The notes: generated by a model not told the origin, from the letters alone. 64,000 nt of DNA from Phycomyces nitens (GCA_022702545.1 JAHRBC010000006.1:2914001-2978000), one strand, 5' to 3'. Positions 43,219-55,314 are shown, counted from the stretch's first letter. Program-made: numbers and translations.

Positions 43219-46200
43219 ATGTCTTCTATTTCCGCTCTTAACAACACTGCCTGTTACTGCAACAAATGCAACAACAACCAGCAAGGATTCTCTATTGTAT
43301 CCAAGCGCACTTCCCAGCATCATGCCAAGAGAGCAAGATTTGAAGAAGTCTTGGATTTTGAAAACAGTATGTTATTTTCAATATTAATTTTATCTTTGCT
43401 GCGCAATAATAACCATTAGCCTTTAATTGAACTCAAGCACACAAAGTGCTGTGATGGACGTTGATGTTGAGGGTAAAAAATATTTATTTGAACACCAGTA
43501 CAGGGCAATAAACTAATGTATTCTATATTTGTAGCAATCCCGACCTCTCAATCCAAATCCATGGAAACGGATGGTCAGGTCGGCCTACCATTTTTGGATT
43601 CCGTCCCGATGTCTGACAATGATTCAGTTGACAATGAGGTCAATGGCGATGACGCTGAAATCACCGATGACTCTGACAATGACAGTGATGATGAACACGA
43701 TGTTGAAGAGATCGAGGTCGAGGAGTTTGATAGTGAAGGTCAGTATTGAATAGCTACAATACAAAAACAAGCAAAGATTGAGTATTAATAATTTTCCTTT
43801 TTAAATAATAGACCCTTTTGCTACTCCTGGTATGCCCAAAAACCCAGTGCACAGGGCAATTGCCATTTTCATTTTTCTGTTTGCATCTCGTTATGTGGTC
43901 AATAAGGGTGCTGTTGTCTTGATTGAGTTCATCAACAAACTCTTGACGATTTACGGACAGGACTTCCAATTGCCTTCAAGCCTTTCTGGTCTCCAAAGCA
44001 TGACGGGTTTCACTGCCTTGACCAAGGGTGTAAAGAGATTCGTTGTGTGCCAGGATTGCCACACGGTTTATGAGGAAGCTGGGTCTGCTCCCCTTCAGTG
44101 CAGTTCCGCCAAGCTCAGTTCCGTTTCTCCATGTGGTTGCCAATTGATGAAGCAATCATCATCTGGTGCTTTAGTCCCCAAACGTCAATACAGCTACCAG
44201 TCCGTCAAGCAGGCGTTGAGAGTCCTTTTCCTCCGCCCGGATTTCGAAAGCAAGATCAGACAATGGAACCAGGAGTTGAAGATTGTTGATACCATGTGCG
44301 ACGTTTACGATGGTGCAATGTGGAAGGGGTTGAAGGACAAGAACGGCGTTCCCTTTGTTGAAGACTCTCGATCACTCATGTTGACTCTCAACATTGATTG
44401 GTTTCAGCCATTCGATGGTATCAGTCATTCCTCTGGAGCCATTTACCTGGTGATCAACAATTTGCCTTGAGAGGATAGGTTCAAGGCAGAAAACGTGATT
44501 CTTGTTGGTCTGATGCCTGGGCCAAAGGAACCAAGATCAGAGGAGATTAACAACTACCTCAAGCCCTTGGTCAACGAGTTGGAGCAGCTGTATGTTGGAA
44601 TGTCTATTCCAAGTTATGAACACCCCACTGGAGTAACTGTTCATGCTGCGCGCTTAATGGTTGCATGTGATATCCCTGCTGCCAGAAAAACCAGTGGATT
44701 CACGTCCCACAACAGTACGCATGCATGCTACAAATGCAGCCATAGTTTCTCTCACTTGGAAGGCACAAGCCATGTAGACTTTCGTGGGTTTGAGTTTGCC
44801 AAGTGGAGGCTTGCAAATGGTGCTGAAAACCGGGTGCATGCTGAGGAGTGCAAGAGTGCAAGTACGCCCTCAGAAAGGCATCAGCTGGAGGTCGAAAATG
44901 GTGTTCGATGGTTGCAGTTGCATTGCCTTGGATACTTTGATCTAGTATGTGGAACGATCATTGATCCCATGCACAACATATTCCTGGGAACGGCAAAGAG
45001 GATGGTCGAGACGTGGACTACCAGTGGTCTGATCACAGACAACAATCTTCGTGAGATGCAGATGGTAGCAGAGACCATGGTGTTGCCTGCAGATTACGCA
45101 GTGTTGAAGACAAAGATTGGGAAGGGATTTCCCCATATGAAGGCTGACGAGTGGAAATCCTGGGTGCTCGTTTACTCCCTGCTCTGTTGAAGACTGTTCT
45201 CCCTGCTGCCAAGTTCCAAAATTGGATCAGCTTTGTCGACGCCTGCCGCCTCCTTACCAAGCCAACCATCACTTTTGACAAACTTGATGAAGCCCATAGT
45301 CACCTGGAAAAATTTGGTCAAGCCTGCGAACAACAATACCCACACACTGTCCTCATCTGCAATATGCACCTACATCTCCATCTTCGCGAGACCATTCGTG
45401 ATTTTGGACTAGTGTACGGCTATTGGCTCTTTGGGTTTGAGAGATACAATGGGTTGTTGAAGAACATCGAGACAAACAGAAGAGACGGGTTCGAGTCAAC
45501 GTTTATGAAAACATTTGTCCAGAATTCGTACAAGGAGGACTATACAAATGCCATCCTCAAGTCTTCAATATCAGCTCCTTTCCTCCCACTCATTGCCAAG
45601 CTCTCTTCGTCCTTTGCCACCTTGTCTCCACCCGCACCTGCACCTGCACCAACACAACGCCCATTCCAAATTCAAAATTTTGTGGATGCATCCCAAGATT
45701 CCAAATTCCCGATCAAGGGTAATGAGCCTCTTCCACCCTCTGCGTTTCCTCTGTTGCAAAAGTCTGCCACAAAAATGAGTGATGTTGACTATCCTCAATT
45801 GTTGGCTTACTATGTGGATACGTATGACATTGACACCCTCCAGCATTATCAACATGCCACTTCTTCTTCGTTGTTTGTTGACAATCAGATCATAAAGCTA
45901 AAATCAATAAATCTCCTTGGCCAAGTATATCGTGGGCACAATGGCTCTGGAAATAGTGGATCTCGTGTCCAAGCTTTGTTTGGCAACAGCACTGGTGAGA
46001 ACCAGACCGCATATACTGGCGAAATACAGTATATTTTTGTCCACCAGTTCACGCCACCTCTCTCTGCCTCTGTTCATCTAAATCGTCGTGCTCATCAAAG
46101 CCAGCATGTTTTCGCCTTTGTCAGATGGTATGATGTGTCCTATGATCATTCACGTGAGGATGAAGGTGTTGACATCTGTTTGCCCGGCTTTTCTCCTGCT

Positions 46201-46323
46201 ACCCATGAGTGCATCTTGCCAGTCCATCGCCTTCTCTTGGAAGTTGCGACTGCCACGCACACAAGCCGAAATGGTATAAAGAGGATGCTGGTCATCCCTT
46301 TGCCAAAGAAACTTTACATATAA
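43219..46323 (+). pseudogene. CACTA transposase, element 3, lightly decayed
   Basis: Exons are 43219-43366 (148 nt, as in element 2), about 43438-43472, 43535-43738 and 43812-46323. Exon 2 is 35 nt against 36 in element 2, which breaks the frame. Exon 4 has TGA at 44468-44470 (NNLP*EDRF, Arg elsewhere) and a one-base deletion near 45178 (YS-LL, where relatives read YSPALL). The zinc knuckle CYCNKCNNN...SQHHAKRAR, the acidic patch DDSDNDSDDEHDVEE, NIDWFQPFDG, CDIPAARK and LFGFERYN are otherwise well kept. The gene is similar to element 2 throughout, so they are recent relatives. Confidence 0.85.
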
Positions 46324-46443
46324 TAAATAAATAAATATCTTTTCTCTTTCATAAAAAACAAACAGAAATAGCATTGCCTTTATAAATGTTGTCAAAACGT
46401 AACGCGTGTCAAAAAATAGATGGATAGATAAAAAAATATTTTA

Positions 46444-47617
46444 TTAAAGCCCATGTCTAAGAGCCCACTGAGGAAGACTGGGATTAAAATTAGTCGGGAC
46501 TGCCACATCCACAGTTCTGGCATAAACCCTTGACAACATTTGATGAGCATTTGCTCCAAGTTGGAGACCAACAAATCTGTCAACGACTTGGATGAATCGG
46601 TTAAACTATCAATTGCGCATCAGTAATCTACAGTCATTCAATATACTATTTATAATCAGCTCAACAACTCACTTCATTGCTTCTCCAACTTGGGCGAATT
46701 GTGCGAACCACACGTCTTCTTCCTGCTTCAGAGACTTCGTCATCTGATTCTCCCTCGGACATTGCTCCCTTTTGGAGTGCACCTATGCAGTTCCAACCCA
46801 TCTCCTGGTTGATCTCAGCCCTGTTATTGTCATATGCTGCCAAACGACGAGCATAGTTCTACAAATATTATTATTAATATGCGTTTAATGGATTTTTAAT
46901 ATATTGCAAACAACTTACTTCGTTTGCACGACCAGATCTTCATGAAAGTCTGTTCAATGCAGCCCTCACAGCAGGAGACTCTCTCACTTTTCGGCATCTA
47001 CTAATGAAATTCTTGTGGAGCCTCTCACAAAGATCCTTTTGCCTCATTCCGTCGCCAGCAAACTTACGCCCCAGGTAGACGAGCATTCGATCAACCAACT
47101 CCTTGTTAGGAGTCACGTTGAAGTGAACATCGGTGTTCCACCTGGGCTTATCATTGTTGGCCTCTACTTCTGCTGGGACAGTTGACCAAAACTTTGGATT
47201 CCACATGAATTTGCGGATCGCAGCCTAATAATATATAAAAGTTAACAAACTGATAGTATAGTCTTTACTCTTTAGTATAATACTTACATAGACCTCTGTG
47301 GAAACTCTCTTGCTGGGGTTTGACAAAGCAATGGGATCCGCCACAACAACATTGCTAGTTGCACTGGTGGAGGCAGCAGGAGCAACAGGAGCAGCAGGAG
47401 CAGCCTCAACGAAATTATCAATGGCAGTGATAGTCTCACGGTTTCCTACAATAATGACACCAAGTCTGGAATCCATCATTACAAGTCTGGCGTTTGATGT
47501 CACCATCTCGCTTTCCATAATGGTCATCTTGTTCTCCATGGCAACAAGCTTTTCCAATATCAGATCCATGTCAGCAGTAGCAGGACGAGGAGCAATCGAT
47601 CTTCTTTGGTTAACCAT
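46444..47617 (-). pseudogene. CACTA accessory gene 2, element 3, one in-frame stop
   Basis: Exons on the minus strand are 47617-47288, 47224-46919 (306 nt), 46858-46673 (186 nt) and 46605-46444, all phase 0. One TGA near the end of exon 2 (NRLS*RSGRANE) sits where Arg is likely. Exon 1 has heptad-like Met/Leu spacing (LEKLVAMENKMTIMESEM), a possible coiled coil, then an Ala/Pro stretch. Exon 3 reads GAMSEGESDDEV and ends RPSWRSNE. It converges with the transposase, with stops about 120 bp apart. Confidence 0.75.
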
Positions 47618-47849
47618 TTTCTAGAATATGGTAAAGTATATTTCGATTATAATTATTAGTTTTTGTTCAATTGAAATAAAAATAAATATAATATACATAC
47701 AAAAACTGTTTGGGTGAGTGAGTAAGTAAGTGTGTGTGTGTGTGGGTTGGTGTAAAGGTAAGAGAGGTTGAATACTATCAAAAAGGCCTTTATATATAGG
47801 CATTTTGAATGACTATAAAGATGTTCATCCATTGTCTTGAAGCACTGAG

Positions 47850-48822
47850 ATGCAAATCGGCCTTGATATTGTTTTTGGGCTCAATCCATCACACCTTCCA
47901 CAGCATGTTTCAAAGGTGAAAAAATTTTCAGACTCTCTCCTTTTTCTTTGGTTCCCTTTATTTTTCCTTTTGTTTGCTTTTTTAATATTGGCGCCTTTCT
48001 CTGGTAAGACATTTTTTATACCTCTTTATACACACAAATTAACCTCTTTTTCATAGATGTGCGCTCCCATTCCAACTCATCCTTTCCACAATGGCCATCT
48101 AGACAAATACTCACTGGCAGCATTCACTGGTCCCGTCATCATGATAAAAATTATTTTCACTTTCTCTCTTAGATTGGCCAAACAACTTATGTAAGGATGC
48201 CATTGGCACCAGGTAAATTTTTTCTTTCAATCATACTTGTTCCCTCTCTGACTCTATTCCATTGTAGACTGCCCTTTCTATTCACGCCATCGGCCTCCTC
48301 CATCATTCGTGATTGTAATCATAAAGGTAATATTCTTTATAAATCTCTTTTTACTTATCTAAAATATTATTCAGACTATTTATTAATAATTATTATTATG
48401 TGTTTTATAGGCTACTTTGGTCTTTCTTTGCACACCATGCCCCCTACTTTGATAACCCATTTGACTCCTGGTATGTAAATTAAATATATCATCACTCTGT
48501 TCACCCATATTAATTTTTATTCCCTTTTTTATAGTAAAACCTGCCACACAGCCCATCCAGCCTTACAATTCAAGTCCCCTTTGCCCACTCTTGCCCATCT
48601 CTTGCAATGTAAGTATCTTTTGTCACACAAAAATTTCCTCTTTGTACCCCACATCATTAACACTTCTTTATCTTTTACAGAACACTCCCTTGCCCAAAAA
48701 ATCACTGGATATTCATATTTTTGCAGGTATTTTTTATGTAGAAAAATATTCCATCCAAATAGCAGCAAGCAACCGGGTAGAAACGGCTAGGCATAGGAAT
48801 AGGCGTAATAATAGACCCTAAA
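47850..48822 (+). other. Gene 3 unit of element 3 (micro-exon gene)
   Basis: The first exon (47850-48003) encodes about 51 residues ending in a strongly hydrophobic run (LLFLWFPLFFLLFAFLILA), a likely signal anchor, and ends at GTAAGA. About seven further predicted exons of 40-75 nt follow, separated by introns of 50-80 nt with good TATAG/TGTAG/TTACAG acceptors. The same splice sites and exon sequences recur in element 2 at 50395-51240 and inverted in copy A. Exon 2 reads DVRSHSNSSFPQWPSRQ in phase with exon 1; beyond that the chain is ambiguous. It diverges from gene 2 (start 47617). No family is recognised. Confidence 0.45.
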
Positions 48823-50339
48823 CCTAGAAACATTCTATTCTTTCTAATAAAAATAAAAACGCAAAACATTACCAATCAATTATAAACGGGAAATCAAATA
48901 ATGGGTGATATATTACTGGTGAAGAAGAATAAAGAAGCTTTCAATCCATTCATTTAATTGGCTTTCATGAAGAGTATGCTCAATATTTTTGACAAATACA
49001 CGACCATGTATTTTCATGAATATATGATTCTCCCAATATTTCCAGGTCCAAAAATACGGCACCAAAATAGAACTGTACTTTTAAATATTTCTTTTTGTTT
49101 TTCCAGATCAGATCAGTACACCAAAAGTGCTAACAGCCCTCACCTGCGGCACATTATTTCAAAAATCCACTACTAGATAGCACGTCAACGAGATAGCTGA
49201 CAAGGTAGCTTGTCTCATAGTCGAAAAAAAAACCACCCTATGTTAAAACATTGCTTTATAGTACAGTATTGCCACTTTTACGTTATTGGAATTTCTTTAT
49301 TTTTTGCAGTGTTGGAGAGGTATGCCATTCGACGGCGATGGAAATGCTAATCAAACATATGTTTAATATTGTTTTTCAATCTCAAGTCTTTTAGATGCTA
49401 TACTATTACATACATCAGCTTCCCGGCCGGCTTTTCTGGCACGAGCATTTGCGGCTACCCGTGCCTCAGGAGACGCCCTCTCCTGGCGACGCCTTCCGCA
49501 AAAGTTCCGGTAGACACTGTCCCGAAGATCCCTTTGGCGCAAGCCAGTGTTGATGAACGTTGGGCCCAGGTAGGCAAGGAGTTCAAGAACCAACTCCTTG
49601 TTGGGAGATTCATTGAAATGAACCTCCGTTCTCCACCTGGGCCTGTTGTTGTTGGCTTGCACCATAGCCGGGTTGTTTGACCTGAAATTGGGCCTCCACA
49701 GATAGTCTCGTATATGTCGCTATTAAATTTTTATAAGCCAATGAATTGGTAAGCTATTGAGAATATTAATACTTACAAACGCTTCTGTGGCGGCACCAGG
49801 GTTATACTCCACCACAGCCAGGATGATGGGAGCTGGGCCAGTGGCAGGGATGGCAACAGGACCAGGAGCAGGGCCAACAATGGTGAATAGCTCCTCACCA
49901 AAGGCAGAAGCAAGCTCGGCGGCAGGAACTGCACTGTTGTTGGCAGCCACCAACTCAGCCAAACTGTCAATAGCCTCGACAGTACTGGCGTTGCCTTCAA
50001 TGCTGGTGCCAATGCGAGAATCTACCCTGACAAGGATGTTTTGAATATCCCGCAAGGTCTCCAACAATTGGAGTTGCTCATCGGTTGAGCAAGAAGTGGG
50101 AGTGGATCTTGGTGCCATGGTCTATAGAATATCATATGTTTTCAAAATTAGCTTTATATTCTCTTTATAAATTATAGACTCTACTCTTTACATACAAAAT
50201 ACTTGGTTTGCGAGTGCAGGAGGGTCGATTCAATTGTAAATAGATGGTCTTTATATACACAGATGAGTTTAATAAACAGATTCCTAATTACCCTTTGTAT
50301 ACTCTGTATAAATTAATAAAAAAATAATTTTGGATCTCT

Positions 50340-51250
50340 GCTTGAAATTAAATATCATTTCTTTCTTTCTTTTTGTTCTATCTTCTTATCTCTGTTGTTT
50401 TATCTCTACGTGGGTTTCTAATAAGACATTCTTTATACTAACAAATTAATGGCTTCTTTATAAATGTATACTCATCCCAATACATTCTCTCTACATTGCC
50501 CATCTAGACTAATCATGGTCAGTTACATGTGCCGGTGCCATCTTGCAAGTTATTCTGATTGTCTCTTTCTATCCTGTAGACCTCTTCCACTTGTACAGCC
50601 TATTATATGGTGCCATCATCAGTGCCAGGGTAAATAAAATCTTTTCGTGTCCAATTTCTTTTTTCTCAACGTTTGTTATTCTACAATAGGCCGCCGCCAT
50701 CACTGTCTACCCCATCTGCCTCCTTCATCATCTACAACTGGTTATCATAATGGTAATGCCGTTTCTTGGTCTTTGTGCTTTTCCCTAATATTATTCTGGC
50801 TATTTACTAATACTTTTCTATATTCTTAAAAAGTTATTGTTGGCCGCCATATACCATCCCTCTACTATAATCGCCAACTCTGTTTTTGGTATGTAAATCG
50901 ATTTTTCTATCACTCAATTCACCCATATTAATTTATTTTATCCCATCTCTAGTCAATCTAATCATACAAGATGCCATGCCGCACAACTCTGCCCCTCTTT
51001 GCCCATTCTTATCCAATCCTTGCAATGTAAGTATAATATCCCTTGCATCTTGAATAGCACCCGCACTTTTGAATATATGTCACTAATATAACTTTTATTA
51101 TATCAGAATACTACTGCAACCACCCAAATTGCTGCCGGACCCTATTTTCAGGTATTGTTCAGTAGAGAAGTATCCGATCCAAGTAATATCAAATAGGCTG
51201 GTAGAAGCGGCAAGGATAGACAGTAATAGTATTAGAGCTTGTGTATAGAA
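50340..51250 (+). other. Gene 3 unit of element 2 (micro-exon gene), first donor lost
   Basis: It is homologous to 47850-48822: a hydrophobic leader near 50375-50430, then predicted short exons with acceptors CTGTAG (about 50579), CAATAG (about 50690), CTCTAG (about 50952) and ATCAG (about 51107). The first donor, GGTAAGAC in element 3, is AATAAGAC here, so splicing of exon 1 is probably lost. This copy has one unit of the exon pair that copy A carries five times. Confidence 0.4.
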
Positions 51251-51723
51251 CCATTCTATTCTTTCCAATAAACACAAATATAAACCATAAACCTTTTAAG
51301 TACGGGGTATAAAATGATGGAAAGAGTAATTATTGCTTGATTATACAATAATGAGTTTCAAAGAGTGGTCAATACTGGCAGTTTGAATGGGTAAACAATA
51401 ATAAACCCTCACTATTAGCGTATGAAAAACAACAATAAGATCGCCCTTTCAAGATGTAAACACAATACCTGTACACCAAAAACATAATGTCGGATGTAAC
51501 AATTGAGTATATCAAGTCAGTTAAGCATGTCAAAAATGCTAACAAACCTTTGTTCCGTTCGCTGTCACAACTTTTACCATGTTTATTTCGAGTCTTACAA
51601 CCTGATAGGAACCTAGGTTCTCCTATCTGTCATATCTGTGTTTTACCATAGAAAATTCGCGACTTTTCACATATTTATTTACAGTTTTACACATGATCTA
51701 CTTTTACCGTTTTCCCAGTGCTA

Positions 51724-51810
51724 ATGTCTGTTGCAATCATGGAGTACAAAACAACTGGAGATATTAGAAAAAGACTTGTAGTCCCTCTTCCCAGAAAGAT
51801 CTCATATTAA
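51724..51810 (+). pseudogene. Last 28 codons of the outer transposase
   Basis: Beginning right after the CTA duplicate of element 2, the frame reads MSVAIMEYKTTGDIRK and ends VVPLPRKISY with TAA at 51808. It aligns with the C-terminus of element 1 (PVAIVDYKSS...VVPLPRKVSA). It completes the gene broken at 39126. Confidence 0.85.
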
Positions 51811-51930
51811 TTTATTATTTTTATTTTTATTTTTATTTTTATTTTTATTTTTATTTTTATTTTTATTTTTATTTTTATTTTTATTTTTATTTTTATTTTT
51901 ATTTTTATTTTTATTTTTATTTTTATTTTC
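51811..51930. repeat. (ATTTTT)n microsatellite
   Basis: About 19 near-perfect copies of ATTTTT start immediately after the stop codon of the outer transposase, in the space between the two convergent genes of that element. Confidence 0.95.
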
Positions 51931-52011
51931 TTTTACTTTTACTTTTATCTAACCCCATTATATATTCTATATTAATCCAAAAATAAGTTGTTTGTCATTT
52001 ACAAAAATGTT

Positions 52012-53227
52012 TTATTCATCTCTAAATGCCCAAGAAGGGAGAGAGGAACACAAGTGAGAGGGGATGGGAACAAGATTCTCCATTTTTTGTCTCCTTGGCA
52101 TTCTTGGCTTTGCCTTGGACTGGAATTTTGCCAAGTCACAGACTCTTGCAACTCAGTCAATAACCGACAAGAGTCTGTTGAGCTATATTCCCTTTATTAG
52201 CATCCTTGTTTTACAAGTATATACTTTATATATTTACCTCATCACTTCTCCATCTCGGCCAAGCAACATTCAACACACGCACCTTGTAATCCGGCTCTAA
52301 CTCCTCTGTCTCCGACTCCCCATCTGACATCACTTCTTTTTTAAGAACATGGAGATAAGCCATCTCAGCTGTGTTGCCTGGCTTATCTCCCATGTCTTCG
52401 TCAATCACCCTCCAGTTGCTCTTGTATGTCGCAATTTGACGCCGGAGGATCTATACATAATATAATATGAGAAAACTGAAAATATTTTAAATCAATCATT
52501 TTGTACAAACCTCAGCAATCCTGCTGTTAGATCGGCCTTTTTGCTTTTTGGCCTCATCTTGTTCGGGTGTCATACAAGCTTTACGGTGGGAATGCTTGTA
52601 ATTGTTCTTGATCTTATTTACCACTGTATCAGGCCAAAACCCAGAAGCTTCAGGCTGTGAAAGAATATACTCCTTCAAGTAACTGATGATTGCGACATTA
52701 TCAGGATGATTAATCTGCTTGTTCTCATTCCATCTTTTTCTGCTGTTGTTTTCAGCAATCAGACCCGGGTTATCTGAATCCAAGTTCTTCTTCCACATCT
52801 TGCCTTTAATGAGGCCCTGGATATAATTTGGTTAGTCTATATATATAATTTGAGTTAAACATACCAGGATGATTCTACCAATATCGCTGATACTGATAGA
52901 CTTCTCAGATACAACAGCAGGAGCCATTGCAATTGGGACAAATGATGCCATACGAGCCTCACTATTGGCACGAGCATTGGCCAAATTGCTAATGGCTGTC
53001 TTGGTCTCTTTGTTTGTATCAAACAACATGCCAAGTCTTTGGTTGACAGTTGCAATTTCAACCCGGACAGTCTTTACCTCATCAAAAAGATCTTTGAACT
53101 GCTGGTCCCTATTGTTGCTTAGAGGAATTCTTGGGCCAAGTTGGTGTTGCTCAATATGACCAGCTGTCACCTGCTGAGAAGAACTGGCCTCTCGATTTGC
53201 TCTTGATCTGGTAGAATTGGGAGGCAT
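52012..53227 (-). pseudogene. CACTA accessory gene 2, outer element, one in-frame stop
   Basis: Exons on the minus strand are 53227-52865, 52816-52511 (306 nt), 52450-52238 (213 nt) and 52182-52012 (171 nt), phase 0 throughout. Exon 4 has TGA at its tenth codon (SVID*VARV), where element 1 has a sense codon. Exon 2 contains KQINHPDNVAIISYLKEYIL, close to element 1. Exon 3 carries VMSDGESETEE and ends RWRSDE. The same exon sizes as element 1 show that the outer element and element 1 form one subfamily. Their 17- to 20-base termini also agree. Confidence 0.75.
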
Positions 53228-53429
53228 TTTCTAGAGGCAAAATTAGTTAAATACTATTAAGAATTATACAAGTAAAGAGATATACATACAATATAGTTCA
53301 CAGTAAGTAATAAAGATTTCTTTAAGTGATATGAAGAATATAATAATGAATTCGATATTCATCTTTTATAGCTATAAATGATTTGTGAAAGTGTAATATG
53401 AATATGAGTTTTGTGATTTGGTTTTGGAC

Positions 53430-54140
53430 TCAATGATTTTTCTTTTAGGATATTTTTTGTTTTGTTTTACAATTTAAACCACTCTTTCGGTTCCATTTGC
53501 CTTTTCCTCTTTGCTTACTCATTTGTTCTTTTTTTTTTGAGTTACATATCCCAGTAAGTATTTTTCCTTTTACTTTTACTTTTATTAAATGACATTGCTT
53601 GACTACTAATAGTATTAGATATACCACAACTTATCTCACTGGTAAGATAAAGATTGACCCATACAAATATTCATTTTCTTACTAAACATTTATAAATTAT
53701 AGATACTGCGCACTTTACACGGCTGAGAACCATAGCAGTATATAATATGGTATATATAATCAATAACACTATAACCCCATGTAGACTAACACTCATATTC
53801 TATTATCTTACTCTCATAGATCTTGCAATATTATATTTAAATATTAGTCATACTTTTTGCGAGTGTATTATAAGTATAACTTCTCTGTTATATTCTCTAT
53901 TCATAATACATTATTAACATCTTTGTTGTTTTCAATTCAGTACCAAGTATGCTGAATCTGCCTCAAGTAAGTTTTCTCTCTCTATAATAGTAAAAGACAT
54001 AATACATAAACCTAATCAATGTTTTGTTTTCAGTATAGAGATTCACATTATATATCCAAGCAGTATTCCTATTTTATATTCAATTGCTGTAAATTGTTTT
54101 TGCTCATTTCAACTGCATTTGTAAAAGGTAATCCATAATG
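53430..54140 (+). other. Gene 3 unit of the outer element, probably decayed
   Basis: A pyrimidine-rich, hydrophobic-coding stretch (about 53470-53550) ends at a GTAAGT donor (53551). Later predicted exons have acceptors TCATAG near 53819, TTCAG near 53940 and TTTTCAG near 54034, and a GTAAGT donor near 53968. The leader frame contains stops, so it is likely non-functional. Position and orientation match the other elements. Confidence 0.3.
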
Positions 54141-54886
54141 TTAATATATGAATAGCCCATGCTTTGAATAGATAACTAGGCAATCCAACTAGAAAATAAA
54201 TATTTTTTATCAAATAAATTTTTTTTTGTAAACTATTTCCCATAAATTGTTCTTTTAAAGAAGCTCGAAAAAATAGTTCTGGACAATTATATCAAGAAAT
54301 ATCAATAGAATACATAATATGATATCCAATAGAAACTGCCATACAGTGGTAGGCAGTGACACTCCACACTGCTAACAGATGAAAGACCTTTCAAAAACAC
54401 TGTCTTTTAAATAGAAATAGACTGATCACAATCAGAAATGTAAAAAAAATATTGATCCTAATTGAGTTTTCTGGGTTCATGGTAACTAAAGGAACCATTG
54501 TCCACGCACAGACTATTCTGTCTGCCGAAGGAAACAATTCATTCCATATGTGCCCATGTATCTGTAGCTCAGATAAATTTTCATTGGAACCCAGGTTTTA
54601 TTGTCACTATTTCTCAGAATCCTACTTTATTTCACATATGAAAATTGGGGTCATTTTTGCAGTGATACCCAATCTATTGTGGGACAAAGTCTCAAAATAC
54701 CTATTAACTGATAACACAGCCATTATGATAATGAATATCCAAGCTGATAAGAATTATAACAATAATTATAAATACTAAGTTAACATACTTCTTGAATCAA
54801 TAACTGGATATACTTTAACTTTTTCTAAACCACAATAAAGAGTCTCAAAGTATCCACCGTCCCATTTTTCTACTACAAATATCACA

Positions 54887-55314
54887 CATATGATTGTCTT
54901 GTCATCCTTTGTCTACCACAAGTTCACCTTCCCTTCTTTTCAATCTCTTTCCCGAAGTCACCTTCATTTCAATTTCTACCCTCCTGAAGTCACCTCTTCT
55001 ACTTTCTGAACTCACACCACCCCTTTCCAAAGACAACCTAACACTATACTTACCCAGATATAATTAGCAATCTATCTCTTAACCTTTCATATAAATAGTC
55101 AGGAAGTTAACATTCAAAAAAGAAAAAAAACAATTCTACTCTTATTTTTCTTTTGATAAAAGAAGTCATATAAACTTTACTCTAATATTCTTGCCTGAAG
55201 AGCGATATCATTTGCTATTGCTGCTACATATTATTGGATAAGAATACTTTGATATAAAATATATATACATACTTCTTGGACAATTACACTACCCAACAAT
55301 CCCAACACGTGTCA
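54887..55314 (+). repeat. LTR fragment, third member of the tRNA-associated family
   Basis: It ends CCCAACAATCCCAACACGTGTCA-like (last bases ACACGTGTCA at 55314), matching the ends of LTRs 1-3. It has pyrimidine-rich sequence and a TATA-like box CATATAAATAG near 55089. The start is missing, apparently cut by the gypsy 1 LTR at 54886. Confidence 0.4.

Larger units (their letters stand above)
42976..49311 (+). mobile_element. CACTA element 3 (6336 bp), innermost of the nest
   Basis: It begins CACTGGAAAAACTCCC and ends TTTTTTGCAGTG, with target duplications TTG at 42973-42975 and 49312-49314. Its inverted repeats are short beyond CACTG, but the duplication and exact repair of gene 2 exon 3 fix the borders. 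It contains transposase (+), gene 2 (-) and gene 3 (+). 42976-43218 and about 48840-49311 hold no gene. Confidence 0.88.
42593..50118 (-). pseudogene. CACTA accessory gene 2, element 2, split by element 3
   Basis: Exon 1 is 50118-49777 and exon 2 is 49719-49414 (306 nt). Exon 3 begins at 49346, is interrupted by element 3, and resumes at 42972-42822. Its two parts, 35 and 151 nt, sum to exactly 186 nt as in copies A and 3. Exon 4 is 42748-42593. Exon 3 encodes AAMSEGESEDE and ends VRPGWRSDE (Gly replacing the usual Ser). Apart from the insertion there is no stop or shift, so element 3 arrived while this gene was intact. Confidence 0.8.
39127..51720 (+). mobile_element. CACTA element 2 (12.6 kb including element 3)
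   Basis: The terminal inverted repeats are CACTGGGAAAACGGT at the left and an exact 15-bp complement ACCGTTTTCCCAGTG at the right. The 3-bp duplication CTA lies at 39124-39126 and 51721-51723. Without element 3 it is about 6255 bp. The order is transposase (+), gene 2 (-), gene 3 (+). 39127-39368 and about 51250-51720 hold no gene. Confidence 0.92.
30118..54664 (+). mobile_element. Outer CACTA element (24.5 kb including nested insertions)
   Basis: The left end CACTACAAAAATGACCCCAA and the right end, ending TTGGGGTCATTTTTGCAGTG, are inverted repeats continuing into CATATG. The 3-bp duplication ATA lies at 30115-30117 and 54665-54667, and both flanks are one LTR. Removing gypsy 2, the solo LTR and element 2 leaves about 6204 bp carrying transposase (+), gene 2 (-) and gene 3 (+). 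The subterminal regions (30118-30363 and about 54145-54664) hold no gene. Confidence 0.9.
29995..54886 (+). repeat. 3' LTR of gypsy 1, split by the outer CACTA element
   Basis: The two parts, 29995-30117 and 54668-54886, sum to 342 bp, exactly the length of the solo LTR at 19899-20240, and join without gap once the 24.5-kb insertion and one ATA are removed. It starts TGTTGTATTTGG and ends ACAAATATCACA. It follows the gypsy 1 polyprotein after a G-rich stretch (GAGGGGACCCC), a possible polypurine tract. Confidence 0.85.

Noticed and set aside
30118..54664. A giant 24.5-kb cargo-carrying CACTA element
   Set aside because: The length is wholly explained by nested insertions with their own ends and target duplications; the element itself is about 6.2 kb.
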